Below the pieces are notes generated by a model that had not been told where the DNA came from, did not search any database, and saw nothing but the letters and a program-made list of their open reading frames with translations. A program made the position numbers and the translations under genes. 64,000 bases of DNA from Siderastrea siderea. Its lineage: Eukaryota > Cnidaria > Anthozoa > Scleractinia > Rhizangiidae. The stretch is taken from positions 51,843,730 to 51,907,729 of the forward strand of contig OZ034968.1 of NCBI GenBank assembly GCA_964030785.1. The letters are read 5' to 3'. Below, piece by piece: positions 33,763 through 44,559 of this stretch; the stretch's first letter is position 1; each line of letters starts with the position of its first letter.

Positions 33763-34472
33763 TGACAGTAAACGATTGCTTCAAGACAAATGGTGAAGTC
33801 GAGATGAATCAGACTGTGAAATTCCAATGCTGGGGGATACTTTACAGTACCATAACCAAGGCCAGTACAATGAAAATCAAGGTTTATTGGTACTAACTTT
33901 TCCGTAAACTGAAAGTAACAAACAATAAACCGAGTTACAAAGGAATTTTATGATGGCAAATTGCGAAATAGCACATGGCAAGTACACAAGCCAGAAAACC
34001 CTATAAGTTACTTAGATACGCCCGCCCAGCTGATTCAGGGCAGCATACAAAACATTAAAAGAAACCTAAATTCGATATAATAATCTAACTACTTGATCCT
34101 AACTGAAATATAAAAACTGAAATCTAGCAATGCACGGCAAGCGGCCAATCAAATAACTACGTTGTGAAGACACAAGATCGAATTACTAAAAGAAAGCTAG
34201 GACTATAACTTGTGCAATCCTAATCTTAAGGTAACATGCAGAAAATTACGAAAGCAAAACACTTACATGTCGGTCCCACTGTGCCGATGGCCTTTAAAGT
34301 GCAAGAATCAAGGTAAAATGACGAAACTAAATGAACTGCTGCAAACACAAGACTACTAATAGGCTTATCATAATGCGAATGAAATTGGATACTTAATCAA
34401 CAGATGGGGCATTAACGCACAACAGTAACGCATGTACATAAAAGAATAATTGTTACGCAAGTGACCGTAACA
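33763..34472 (-). repeat. BEL/Pao 3' LTR
   Basis: Matches 39488-40150 over 33763-34432. The extra 40 bases up to 34472 start, on the minus strand, with TGTTACGG after a purine-rich AGGGGAGCCA, which looks like the true LTR start after the polypurine tract. The other LTR seems to lack this tip. Confidence 0.75.
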
Positions 34473-34653
34473 TGGCTCCCCTGAAACACTCATAGTGTTT
34501 CACCATTAAAGATATGCCATCAAAAAAAAAAGAAACTCAAAACAAGATAACAAAACAACTAAAGACAACAATCAGTCTTTAAATGTTCAGTCAACACAGT
34601 TCTTATCTTCTTGAATCTGAATTCATCATGACAGAGGCTGCTACCCCTGGTCA

Positions 34654-35740
34654 TCAACATCTTGATCGTCCTTTGACATAAGCAGGACCAACTTCTGAAC
34701 TGGACGCTCCAGGGAACCTTTTTTTGCCAACTCTCTTCCCTTTGCTGTCTAAGAGGTTGTCTGGCAATGTAAGTTGGACTGTTCGAACTCGTCCGTCAGT
34801 GCTCTGGTTAATGGCTGAAATGCACGCCAGCTGCCACTTGTTACGTGGGAGGTTCTCGTCCTTGATGATCACAATGTCGTCCGCGCAGATGTCCTTGTTA
34901 GGTTTCATCAGTTTCTGGCATTGCTGTAGGTACATCACATACTCCTTCCTCCAACGGGCCCAGAATTCATTTGCCAAATGCTGCACGTCTACAATACTTG
35001 TCTGGGGACTGTAAACTACCAGGGGGTAGCAAGACGACCTTCGTCTTCATCGTCAACAAATGGTTGGACGTCAAAGGGCTTAGTGCATCCAGGTTGCTGA
35101 GGTTCACAACAGAAAGGGGTCGACTATTAATAATGGCTTCTGCTTCGCACATCAGTGTTCTGAGGGCTTGTCATCCAGCTGCAAACCATTGTTCTGCAAG
35201 AGCGCAGAAAGAGCACTGTGGACAGATCTGATCTGATGTTCCCAGAACACACCCATGTGACTCGCCAAGGGAACGTTCATTTTGAAGTCAATCCAGTCAT
35301 AGTTCTGTCGTAGCTCTCTCATTAAGCTCTGACACAGCTTCCCTTAGCTCTCGTTTCGCGCCAACAAAGTTGGCTTCTTGGTCGCACCGCAACTGCCAGA
35401 TCGTCCTCTACGACATACGAAATGGCGAAGGATGTTAATAAAGGCATCTGTCTCAAGGGTTGGTGCAGTCTCCAAGTGAACTGCTCTTGAAGCGAAGCAT
35501 GTGAAAATTACGCCTTAACGTTTCTGTTCTTTTCTACCATTCTTGATAATCCACGGACCAAAGTAGTCCGCCATGCAATTGGTAAAGGGTCAAGATGGTT
35601 CCAAACGGTCTTCCAGCAAATCTGCCATCTTCTGCTGTTGCACTGTAGCACGAATTTTGCGACAAACAACACATTTCACTATGGAGCACCAAGTGGAACT
35701 GGAAGGAGTCGGACTGAATGCACCAATTCACACCAAGCGC
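34654..35740 (-). pseudogene. BEL/Pao integrase and DUF5641-like C-terminus
   Basis: On the minus strand, integrase begins abruptly with CVVCRKIRATVQQQKMADLL and ADYFGPWIIKNGRKEQ. It continues in shifted frames with FASRAVHLET, DFKMNVPLASHMGVFWEHQI and AEAIINSRPLS. The final open part (34986-34654) is QHLANEFWARWRKEYVMYL with DDIVIIKDENLPRNKWQLA, the usual DUF5641 end of Pao integrases. Frameshifts and stops are numerous (for example near 35590, 35520 and 35330). The zinc-binding start of integrase is lost in the deletion that joins it to the RT part. Confidence 0.8.
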
Positions 35741-36880
35741 TCATTCCATGGGCAACTTGTCAAGGTCCAGGTCAATATTCTTGATTCCTTCTGCTCTGTC
35801 AGACTCGGGGATACCTTTGTTAACTTCCTTCTTGTTTGAGACGAACTTGTGGAGGTTAAACCCACCTCTCCTGCACATCTCCTTCACTGACTTAATTAAG
35901 TGGTTGGCCTTCTTGATGTAGGGCAGGACTTGAGTCCGTCATCGACGTAGAATTCTCTACGAAGAAAATCAGCCACAACTGTCCCAAACTCTTTCTTATG
36001 GTCTTGTGCAGTCCTTTTGAGTGCGAAGTTGGGCCAACCAGGAGAGGATGTAGCACCAAACAAATGGACTGCCATCATGTACTCAACAGGGTCCCTTGTG
36101 ATGTTCCCATCTTCCCACCATAGAAAACGAAACAAATCCCTGTGTTCTTCTTTCATGCTGACCTGGTAAAACGTGTATTCTATGTCGCACATTAATCCGA
36201 CTGGCTCTTGACGAGATCGGCAGAGGACTCCTGAGAGAGTGTTAGTCAAATCGGGACCTTGTAGGAGATTCTTGTTTAAGGATTCACCTCTGAATTCTGC
36301 GGCACAATCGAATAGGACACAAATCTTGTTTGGCTTTTTTGGATGGTAAACTCCATTGTGGGGTTTGTACCATACTTGGTGGACCTTGAAATGTGGAGCT
36401 GAAGAATCGAATTCTTGCTCTTGGTCGTTTTGTGCGTTCTTGTCCGTGCTGACTTTCTGCAGGACTCTTCTGGCATAACCGCGCTTGATAACGTTTTCCA
36501 TGAATTCCACATAGTCTCGACGATACTGCTCGTTAGTCATAAATCTTCTCTTGAGCTGACTCAGTCTGCATACAGCTAACTCACGATTGTCAGGTAACTT
36601 GACTGAAGGATTCTTGAGTGGTAGAGGAAGTTCATAATTGCCATCCTCCAGGTGACAAACTCCTTCTTCCGCTATGGTTAGAAATCTCCAATCTTCTATT
36701 GACAGTCCTTGAAGACCGGCAAATCCTTCTGAAAAGTCCTGTTCAAACATTCGTTTTACCATCGAAGGATTTATGTTCTCCTTGATGAAGCTGAAGTGGC
36801 TACTCTTGTCATTACCGATCTTGTGCTCCAGAATGCGATTACAAGTTGAAGCTTTCCCTTCGTCAGTTGCATTACAGGTG
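35741..36880 (-). pseudogene. BEL/Pao reverse transcriptase
   Basis: The minus strand has a long open part (36762-35896) with KRRFMTNEQYRRDYVEFM, NKICVLFDCAAEFRGESLN, LMCDIEYTFYQVSM and FYVDDGLKS (the YVDD catalytic box). A frameshift just after the YVDD box moves to KEMCRRGGFNLHKFVSNKKE. Reading ends in the connection region FQFHLV, where it is fused directly to integrase sequence. The usual remaining connection and RNase H are gone. In the second motif the family D is preserved (CDIEYTF). The enzyme would copy element RNA inside capsids, but this copy cannot form a complete polyprotein. Confidence 0.85.
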
Positions 36881-37454
36881 TCATCTGTTTGGCCAACAGG
36901 ACCGATTATTCTCCAACCAAGGAGCGTTCAGATGGCGTACAGATCTTCTCCTTTGCCGAGAATGACTTCCTTGGGCTCTATGCCTTTTGGACAACTGGAA
37001 CCAATCAGCAATCAAACCTCCAAGTCCTCTTGGTAAGGCATAATCTTGTCCTTGATCTTTCTGAGATGTGGCCGTGCAAAGGCGACCTCTGGTCTAGAGA
37101 TCTGGTCTCTTCTTGACGGAATTTGATCTCTTGAGCACGTTCTCGGTAACTCGACATGAACTCTTTTATCGGTACGCTGAACAACCAATCCATCGATCTT
37201 GGAAACTGAAATCTCTTCTCTTCTGAGCATCGTAATAAGGGTTAGACTGGATCAGCTCCTTAAACTCCAAGTTTTTCTTTGACACTGGTTTTTATGAAGA
37301 TGGTGTCACTAGCATCATCCAGTAGTGCATAAGACTCCACCTCTATCCAGTGGTTACTCTTGTGGTGCAAAATCACTGGCACAATCATGGAATTGGTGAT
37401 GCTGTCTACCCAGTCTACGGCGCTGCATACATTAGCATTGGGGCTGCTCTGACT
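36881..37454 (-). pseudogene. BEL/Pao protease region (DUF1758-like)
   Basis: Between the zinc knuckle and the RT the minus strand encodes VILHHKSNHWIEVESYALLD, followed by DASDTIF, which is in the position of the retropepsin-like active site. It continues VSKIDGLVVQRTDKRVHVEL, EVAFARPHLRKIKDKI and EVGLLIGSNC. The normal D-S/T-G form is read as D-D-A-S here. The frame is broken around 37210 and 36960. This would cleave the element polyprotein. Confidence 0.6.
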
Positions 37455-38900
37455 TATGTCTTCAGACTGGGAGCTAGCTTGATGTCTTGTTGTCTGCGGG
37501 TGTTCTGGAGCTTTGCTGGATTGTGAAGGATAGTTGGCTGCTGTCTACCGCATTCTTCACAAGCAAGCCTGACGCGACAATTCTTGGACTGATGGCCCTT
37601 TCTGAAGCAACCAAAGCAAAGGCCATGGCATCTAATGACCTCCACGTGATCTTCCACACTTCTTTCTTTTAGCTGTGGCCACTTGTCGAGGTGATGCCCT
37701 CCTCCACATATCGGATATCCGCTTGTGGAACGGTCAATCTTCTGCCCCCTAGAGGGCCTACTCCACTTGGTGTGTTGGATTTCTTAGTTGAAGAAGATGC
37801 AAAGCTACTAGCACCAGGTGCCTTTGGTTTTGGACTTCTAAATCGACTTCTTTCTGTGGTCTTCAGTCTTTCTCTCTTAAACGATTCTGGCGAAAAGATA
37901 GGGGCCATTGCAAGGTTGGCTTCCTCCTTTACAAACTTGACTAAATCATGGAATGATACTTCCTTTTCACCTCTCCTCTGGAAAACGCACGTATGGCGAC
38001 ACCACTTAGTGCCAGTGTACGGAGGCAATTTGGTTCCAACCTCCTGTAAGATCTTGGTTGAATTCAGCTCATCCATGTACTCTATGGACTTCATGGCTCC
38101 TTCACAGCGAATGAGAAGGTCCCAGAATTCTTGTAGACTATGATTGTCTCCATCAGTGATTTGAGGCCAACTTCGTAGCTTGAAAAAACTTGTAAGCTTC
38201 GGCGACCCAAAGTGGATTCCTGAACCTGTCAGCTAAAAGCTTGCTAGCTTCTTCGTATGCACTTTCTTAATTTAAAGACATGTAATTCTTAACAACATCG
38301 TGAGCCTTCCCTGACATGTATTTGCTCAGAAAATACAGTTTATCTTTATCCGAAGTGACTGGACTTGAAATTATCGCATCAAAGGCTGCAATAAAGTTAG
38401 GGCGGTCTAAATAACTTCCACTAAAGACAGGCGGTTCTTGCGCCGGAAGGGAACTTGTTCTTTGTTCTTCGACTATGAGTGCGCTGAGCTCAGCCTGTTT
38501 AGCCTGGAGTCTCACTATCTCTCTCATAGATGATCCATCCAATTCCAGTGATTTTACCCGTGTTGCGTCGGTATGATTGGAAAGTTTGAGTCCGGTCTAA
38601 CCGGAGCTCTTGGAACAAAGGGGGGTGTGTTGTGATCGAACATTAACGGTTCCGCTTTCACTGGAGGACCCTTGACGATAGGTTTAGTTTCTTTCTTTAT
38701 GCTACTGTCAGTTCCTGGGCTTGGTAATTCTTTAGTGTCCTCTGCTTCACTTCTATTTTGTGCGTCCTCACTTTCCTCCCCCAACATCTTCTCTATTGTT
38801 TCCTCCTCGGCGTTCAACAGCGCAATTTCCTTTCTTAATTATAGCTGCCTGACTTGGCCTGTTGCTCTACAAACTTCATTTCCGCTTCCAATTTTGGCAC
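37455..38900 (-). pseudogene. BEL/Pao gag with zinc knuckle
   Basis: Three blocks on the minus strand. 38817-38554 is an acidic N-terminal region starting MNAEEETIEKML. 38542-38267 is the DUF1759-like gag core (QEPPVFSGSYLDRPNFIAAF, KLYFLSKYMSGKAHDVV). 38094-37669 continues the core (EFWDLLIRCEGAMKSIEY-like start, KWCRHTCVFQRRGEKEVSFH) and a Ser/Pro linker. A CCHC knuckle follows at about 37650-37560 (CHGLCFGCFRKGHQSKNC). Frameshifts near 38545, 38250 and 37670 separate the blocks. Role: capsid and RNA packaging. Confidence 0.8.
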
Positions 38901-39467
38901 TCTCGCAGCTGCCTCAATCAATCTTGAACAAGCTGAGTACCGGAGAGCCTTATAGATACTGTACTAAGAGATTTTGCCGAGTAGCCTGATTTGACTGAGT
39001 AGGCTCCTAAACCTGGTTTTCTGAAACGTGAAGGTGTTTGGTCAACCTCATTCTACAATCGGTGTATTGCCGATCGTGAACATGAAACCAACGGTACGCC
39101 TCATCCTTGTCTTGAGGTGACTCGAGTAGCTTTTCCTAATACCGACAAGCTTGATTGAAATCTTCCTTTTCTAAGTCTTGTCTCTTTCCGCTTCTAGCGC
39201 TTCAGGATTGACACCCGACTCAATCAAGTTACCAATCTCCATTCGCTTGCTCAACTTTGAATACGCGTTCTTTCTTTTTCAGTCACGGTTTTCTGTTTGG
39301 TAAGATTTTCCTTTTTCGGTAAATTTCCGCTCACACGTTTCTGGCAGGTCGGCTTCCTCATCCATACCAGTTTCTTCTTGATCACCGAGGAGAATTTTCG
39401 TAATTGTCTTCTTAACAGGGCCATCTTCACTGTTTACGCTCATGCTTCTTCATATGGCCAGCGGCAA

Positions 39468-39487
39468 CGATTGGCGATATTTTACCA
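39468..39487 (-). promoter_or_regulatory. Primer-binding site of the BEL/Pao element
   Basis: Reading the minus strand, the 5' LTR ends TTTACCATCA and is followed at once by TGGTAAAATATCGCCAATCG. A TGG directly after the LTR CA end is the expected start of a tRNA primer site. Confidence 0.65.
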
Positions 39488-40150
39488 TGATGGTAAACAA
39501 TTGCTGCAAGACTAACGGTGAAGTCAAGATTAATCGGACCGTGAAATGCCAGTGCTGGGGATACTTTACAGTACCATAACCAAGGCCAGTACAATGAAAA
39601 TGAAGGTTTATTGGTACTATTTTTCCCGTAAACTGAAAATAACATAAACAATAAACCGAGTTACAAAGGAATTCTATAATGGCAAATTGTGAAACAACAC
39701 GTGGCGAGTACACGAGCCAGAAAACCCTATAATTAACTTAGATACGCTCACCCAGTCGATTCAGGGCAGCATAACATTAAAAGAAACCTAAATTCGATAT
39801 GATAATCTGACTACTTGATCCTAACTGAAATATAAAAACTGAAATCTAGCAATGCACGGCAAGCACCCAATTAAATAACTACGGTGTGAAGACACAAGAT
39901 CGAATCAATAAAAGAAAGCTAGGACTATAACTTGTGCAATCGTAATCTTAAGGTAACATGCAGAGAATTACGAGAGCAAAACACTTACATATCAGTCCCA
40001 CTGTGCCGATGGCCTTTAAAGTGTAAGAATCAAGGTAAAACGACGAAACTGAACTTGCGGAAACACGAGACTACTAAAAGACGTATCATAATGCGAATGT
40101 AATCGGATACTAAATCAACAGATGGGGCATTAACGCCCAACAGTAATGCA
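39488..40150 (-). repeat. BEL/Pao 5' LTR
   Basis: Similar along its length to 33763-34432, with scattered substitutions and small indels. The inner end is fixed by the primer-binding site; the outer end lacks roughly 40 bases found in the 3' LTR. Confidence 0.85.
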
Positions 40151-40952
40151 ACCCCTGAGTAGAAAAGAGACCGCTTGAAGTCATACAAATCGAGTACGGA
40201 TCAAGAATTGCCACTGGGACAATTGCAGTTTTTCTACTTGAGTGAATTGAACAAAAAAGGATGCCTCGACGTCGTAAACACACTCAAACCTCTCGATCGC
40301 GATTTTTTTCCTTTTTCTTAGTGTTCTTTTCGCTTTTCTCTTTGATGAGGTTACCGTTATGTCAGATTCCCTTGTGTCTAATTTTTGTCCTTACATTAGA
40401 CAACCAAAATAAACAGATCTTACCTTTCAAGACTTTAGTTTTTGTGGGGTCAAGGGATGTCTTGCTTTCTCCTTTCGTGTTGACAGAAGCATTTAGTTCT
40501 TGACCACAGGACTGAGAAAGTTCCTCAACAGAGTAAACGAGCAGGATAAGCTTTTGTAGGAGGTGAGAGGACCTTTTACTGTCGCTTTGTTAACGGTCAG
40601 AACATAAAACCGCAACAGCACACTGGAACTCTCTTTGTGCAAAAGTTTCACGAAGAACAATGGAACTCTAATTTAGGTATCGTAAAAGTTTAATAAAATT
40701 TCCCCCCTCGCCTCCCCCCCAACGAAAGTAGCAACCTGTTTCAGCTCTTAGCTGATGTTTACGTTTCATGCCTTTAGCTGGCACCTGCCCTCCATATCCT
40801 CCTTGCCTACTGACAGGTTAACAAGTTTGATAAGGTTTTTTTGGCAAGTGAATAGAAATTGTCAGTTACATTCTTCCTTAGTTTGGGTTTTAACCACTCA
40901 CTTACTCTATCAATAAGATATGAAACCACTTACACGCTCAGATGGCTTAAAA
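40151..40952. other. No gene seen
   Basis: AT-rich with a C-rich patch near 40702-40722. A plus-strand open frame at 40261-40503 has no motif. Confidence 0.4.
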
Positions 40953-41440
40953 TTAGAAGAGACCACACAGAGTGGTGCAGAGACATGCATCCAGAAGGAC
41001 GGCGGTGTACTGATCATCGAAAAGCTTGATGAGCTTTCTAAAGTATTCCACGGCTTGAACAGGCGGAACTGAAAATGTACAAATGCAAGTAGTTCTTAAG
41101 AATTCTAAGAATTCTATAGAGACGAAGTTGAAGCCCATAATTTAAGTAATAATAATATGATAATAATAATAGTAATAATAATTTAATAATAACAAAAGTG
41201 GGTAATCTAAGAAATAACGCCATGTGGATGGAGCAGTATATCTTTAAAAAATGTGCCAATGACAGCTTGGTACCTGTAACCGAGAAGCTGAAAAACAATA
41301 TCAACGACTCAGCAACACACTTTTTCAGTTGAGCCTTGAACTGTTCATTGTCCTCTTCTAACTTGGAAATTTTCTCCCTTGTAGCTTCCACAGAAGTTGG
41401 ATGTTCCTCACTGTACTGGTTATCTTTGTCGCTTCCATTA
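40953..41440 (-). CDS. Candidate two-exon 3' end of an unknown coiled-coil gene
   Basis: On the minus strand an open segment (upstream end uncertain, about 41440) includes YSEEHPTSVEATREKISKLE and DNEQFKAQLKKCVAES, which looks like a coiled coil. It ends at donor GTTACAG|GTACCA (exon edge 41274). A clean acceptor (TACATTTTCAG) opens the next exon at 41068. Joining them keeps the frame and gives PPVQAVEYFRKLIKLFDDQ and a stop at 40953-40955. I do not recognise the protein. The matching phases are the main support. Confidence 0.42.
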
Positions 41441-41659
41441 CAAAAACCGAGTGGTGCGGAAAAAATTTGGTCCCTGCTTTGTCACTGTAATCACTAAGAG
41501 CCGATAGTGCTGAATTAAATGTAGACCGTATGGCCCCCAAAAGAAAAACATTGCTGGTGTTATCTTCATTCACTGCTGGTGTAATAACTTCGTTATTCAA
41601 TTGTCTTGGGGTATCCTATGGGAAATTGTACAGTAGAAGACCCTACATTCTCTCCTTGT

Positions 41660-42165
41660 CTACGTTATGCTACTCTTGATACTGAGTCAGCTGTTGTCCT
41701 TGCTGTTTCTGCATTGACTGTTGTATGCTCCTTTGCTGTTGTTTCCTCTCACCCTGCTTCTTTGTCAGCTGCTGTGGTTTTTGTTGTCGTTCATGCTGTT
41801 GTTGCTGCTACCACTGCATTGGCTGTGGTGGTTGCTGCTCAAGTTGTTGTTGCTGTGGCATTAGTTGGGTTTCTTTTTTGCTGCATTAGCTGCGGTTGCT
41901 GCTGCTGAAGTTGTTGTTGCCGTGGCATTAGTTGTAGTTGTCATTGATGTTTTTGTTTCTGCTGTTGTTGTTGTCATTGCTGCTGTTGAATTTGCTATTG
42001 CTGCTGCAATAGTTGAGGTTGTTGCTGTTGTAGTTGTTGTTGGTCTTTCTGCTGCATTAAATGCGGTGGTTGCTCCTGTGGTTGTTGCCACTGCCAATCT
42101 CGTTGTTGCAGCCTTAGGTGTTGTCATTGCTGCGGCTGCTGCTGCGGCTGCTGCTGTGCATTCGT
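41660..42165. repeat. Degenerate GTT/GCT triplet repeat, about 500 bp
   Basis: Long low-complexity run of GTT, GCT, GTG and related triplets (CAA/CAG-type on the minus strand). It leaves frames open on both strands (Val/Ala-rich on plus, Ala/Thr-rich on minus) and one nearly open Gln-rich minus frame interrupted by stops. Confidence 0.85.
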
Positions 42166-42181
42166 GACAGAAAAACGTCAT

Positions 42182-43337
42182 TATATTACGTGTATGTAGT
42201 AATCTCCTGGCTAGCTAAACTAGATGAAGTGTCCATGCGCTTCTTCTGCTGGGCCTTGTCTTTTCTTTCCTCTTTTGCGACTCAGGTTCATTCTTTTTAC
42301 CGTTTGATACCACCCGCTGTTTCTTGAAAGGACAACCCATATATTCTTCAAAGCCAACAGAGGGTTGTTTCTGCCTCTGGTTCATTAACTCTTCGATGGT
42401 GAAGTGCCCGATAGAATAAATAAGTGCAATGCTTCGGAATACTGATCCAGGAGATTCTTTTCAGCTACAACCAAGCATAAAAATATGGATGATTTGACAA
42501 ATGCCCCTTTCAGAATTAATTTGATACAATACACAAAACTGAAGTTCTCATAGCTAGTTTGGCTGGACGATTTTTGCCAAACGTAGCAGCCATATAGGCA
42601 TAAAAAACAAGAAGCTGTCCAATGTGACAAGGCAATGCCAGGAAAGGTTCTAAAATATCTAAAAAGCATTTATTTAGCTCCCATTTTTGCACCGAAAGAA
42701 GCACTAGTGCCCAGTTTGTCTTAGCCAAATGCATTTCAAATTCAAATTACCGTAATCACACCGTATCAAAAGCATTAAAAGTAAAAATTGGAATGAGGAA
42801 TATTTTTATGCTGGAAAAAAGGTTTCAGTGAGTGGGGAGGCACATTTTCTTCTTAGAAAAGACCTACATACAACTGAAAATTGCCTTAGGGTTAATGAGT
42901 ACACAAAAGCTTCACAGAAAACCAATAAAAGCGGCAATGTGCGCCATTACAATGGACACAAACAAAATGTTAATTAAAGCAGAGGAAGACGGCAACCCTC
43001 AAATGTTCAGAAATCGTCTTTACGGTGGCATTCAAGCTCGCTTTTATTGTAAGAAAAAACATCGCGACGACATAGAGGACATTTAAAATTATGATCAGCT
43101 ACTCTACAAGAACCTGTGTAGACGACGAGTCTTGTCATGCCCTGTAAATTTTTCTTTCCTTACGAACACTGATGGTGTCCCTTATGAACACTGATAGTGT
43201 TTCTATATGGCTGTTGTACCTGGTTATCAATGAGCTGCCTTGTGGCAAACGCATGGAGAAGTCATTAAATACGACTGAAGTCTTTTTAATTTAAGCTTAA
43301 AAAAAGAAACAAAACTGCGTATACGACTTTCTCTTAC
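42182..43337. other. No identified gene
   Basis: A minus-strand open segment at 42734-42516 (WALVLLSVQKWELNKCFL) has coding-like character but no recognised motif. Nothing else is supported. Confidence 0.3.
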
Positions 43338-43767
43338 CAGTTCTCGTGGGGGAGAGTCCTTCTCCGATGGTCTGCTTGCCATAAGTCTTAACTTCGTTTT
43401 ACTAGAAATTGTTTTGAAAATGTTTCAAATATCAACGTTAAGAAAACATTAACCAACGAAACTGACGATTCTCGAGGTGGGTTATCCAAAGAAGAAGGAA
43501 GAAGAAGATGTTAAAAAAAGTTAAGTTTTGGGTTCTTACCTCTCTGTAAGCGTGCTTCTTAAGTGTTTTATGCCTATGAAAAAACTGTTTAAAACGTACA
43601 AACGAGTCACGGTTAGTTCGAAGAAGTAAGATATTCCTAACAACAGCCTTGAAATAATTATGGTGAAACCTTTCCGTTTTTTGTTGAGAAAATAAAATAA
43701 CAGAGGAAACGACACTCACCTCTCTCTTTGATGACAACCTGCAACTGGCAACATGAAGGCCTCTATC
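43338..43767 (-). CDS. Cluster of small candidate exons
   Basis: Three short minus-strand segments have good splice borders. 43720-43767 ends GAGAG|GTGAGT. 43540-43573 lies between TTTTTTCATAG and GAGAG|GTAAGA. 43338-43401 lies between ATTTCTAG and ACTG|GTAAGAG and contains an internal ATG (MASRPSEKDSPP). Lengths of 34-64 bases make chance agreement possible. If real, they belong to an unidentified gene, perhaps the one with exons at 46251-46905. Confidence 0.3.
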
Positions 43768-44081
43768 CTACACACGCTTTCCCCCCATTTTTTATGACAT
43801 AACCGGACAGAGACAGGAGAATGCCTTCTTTTCTTGGTAGGAAATGGTACGGTGCTTTTTGGCAACCAGCTTTTTTTTGGCGGGAAATCGTTGCTTTTGA
43901 AAAAGAGGTTTCTTTAAAGGCTTAAGGTTATTTAGGACGTTTGGGACAACGATCGTTCAACGGTGTTGAAGGTTAAACTTGACTTTTTGGAGAAAGGCGA
44001 AAAGTCATCTGCGGGAAATCAGATCTTGTCCGGGGAAAAGAAATCATAAAGTAGCAAAAGTAACTTATCCTGTAGTGTTAA
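43768..44081. other. No gene seen
   Basis: Nothing recognisable. Confidence 0.4.
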
Positions 44082-44166
44082 GTAGCGTGGCGTAGTGGTT
44101 TTTGTGTCTGCCTGCTACACAAGTGACCCAGGTTCAATCCTCAGAGGGGATACGTTTTTTTCTTTT
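44082..44166 (+). ncRNA. tRNA-like Pol III unit (tRNA pseudogene or SINE head)
   Basis: TGGCGTAGTGG (44088-44098) fits the A box, and GGTTCAATCC (44131-44140) fits the B box with one difference. A T run (44155 onward) could terminate Pol III. A proper cloverleaf, especially the anticodon stem, does not form by eye, so a functional tRNA is unlikely. Confidence 0.4.
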
Positions 44167-44476
44167 AATAAAACGACTTGAAATAGATTGTTGTCCGAAA
44201 TCAATAAATAAAAGCAATATATATGTATACCCAGATTTTTGAAAAGGTGCCCGTTTTCACTGGAACGACACCAAAACCGATGGTTTATGACTCTGAACAG
44301 CCTCGAAACCACACGAGAGAGAAAACAGAAGGGAGGGGACAGAGTGGAGAAGAAAAAAAAGGACTCCTGGCACTCACAATTTTTATATTGCCCACTTCGG
44401 ACAAAAAAGCGCTCATGACACACTTGCTCAGACACCTCGACCAAGCGGTATCGTTTTCCAAAATCCAGGTAGATAT

Positions 44477-44514
44477 GGAGTTCCGCTTTTAGGCTTGGCT
44501 AAATCTATATATTA
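44477..44514 (+). repeat. Dispersed repeat fragment, copy B
   Basis: GGAGTTCCGCTTTTAGGCTT and the following AATCTATATATTA match 22402-22440 in the same orientation. Confidence 0.6.
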
Positions 44515-44559
44515 AGAAAACTGTTCTGACAGGAGTACGCAAATTAGTTACCTTTTTTG

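Larger units (their letters stand above)
33763..40150 (-). mobile_element. BEL/Pao LTR retrotransposon (internally deleted)
   Basis: Two similar long repeats (33763-34472 and 39488-40150) enclose a minus-strand internal region. It runs gag, zinc knuckle, protease, reverse transcriptase, then integrase and a DUF5641-like C-terminus, the BEL/Pao order. A primer-binding site lies next to the inner end of the 5' LTR. RNase H and the first part of the integrase region are deleted, and most frames carry shifts. The LTRs differ at scattered bases, so the insertion is moderately old. Confidence 0.88.

Noticed and set aside
41606..42181. Val/Ala-rich and Ala/Thr-rich open frames on both strands
   Set aside because: Triplet-repeat DNA leaves several frames open by chance; the peptides are low complexity.
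44082..44166. A functional tRNA gene
   Set aside because: A and B boxes are present but the anticodon and acceptor stems do not pair by eye.
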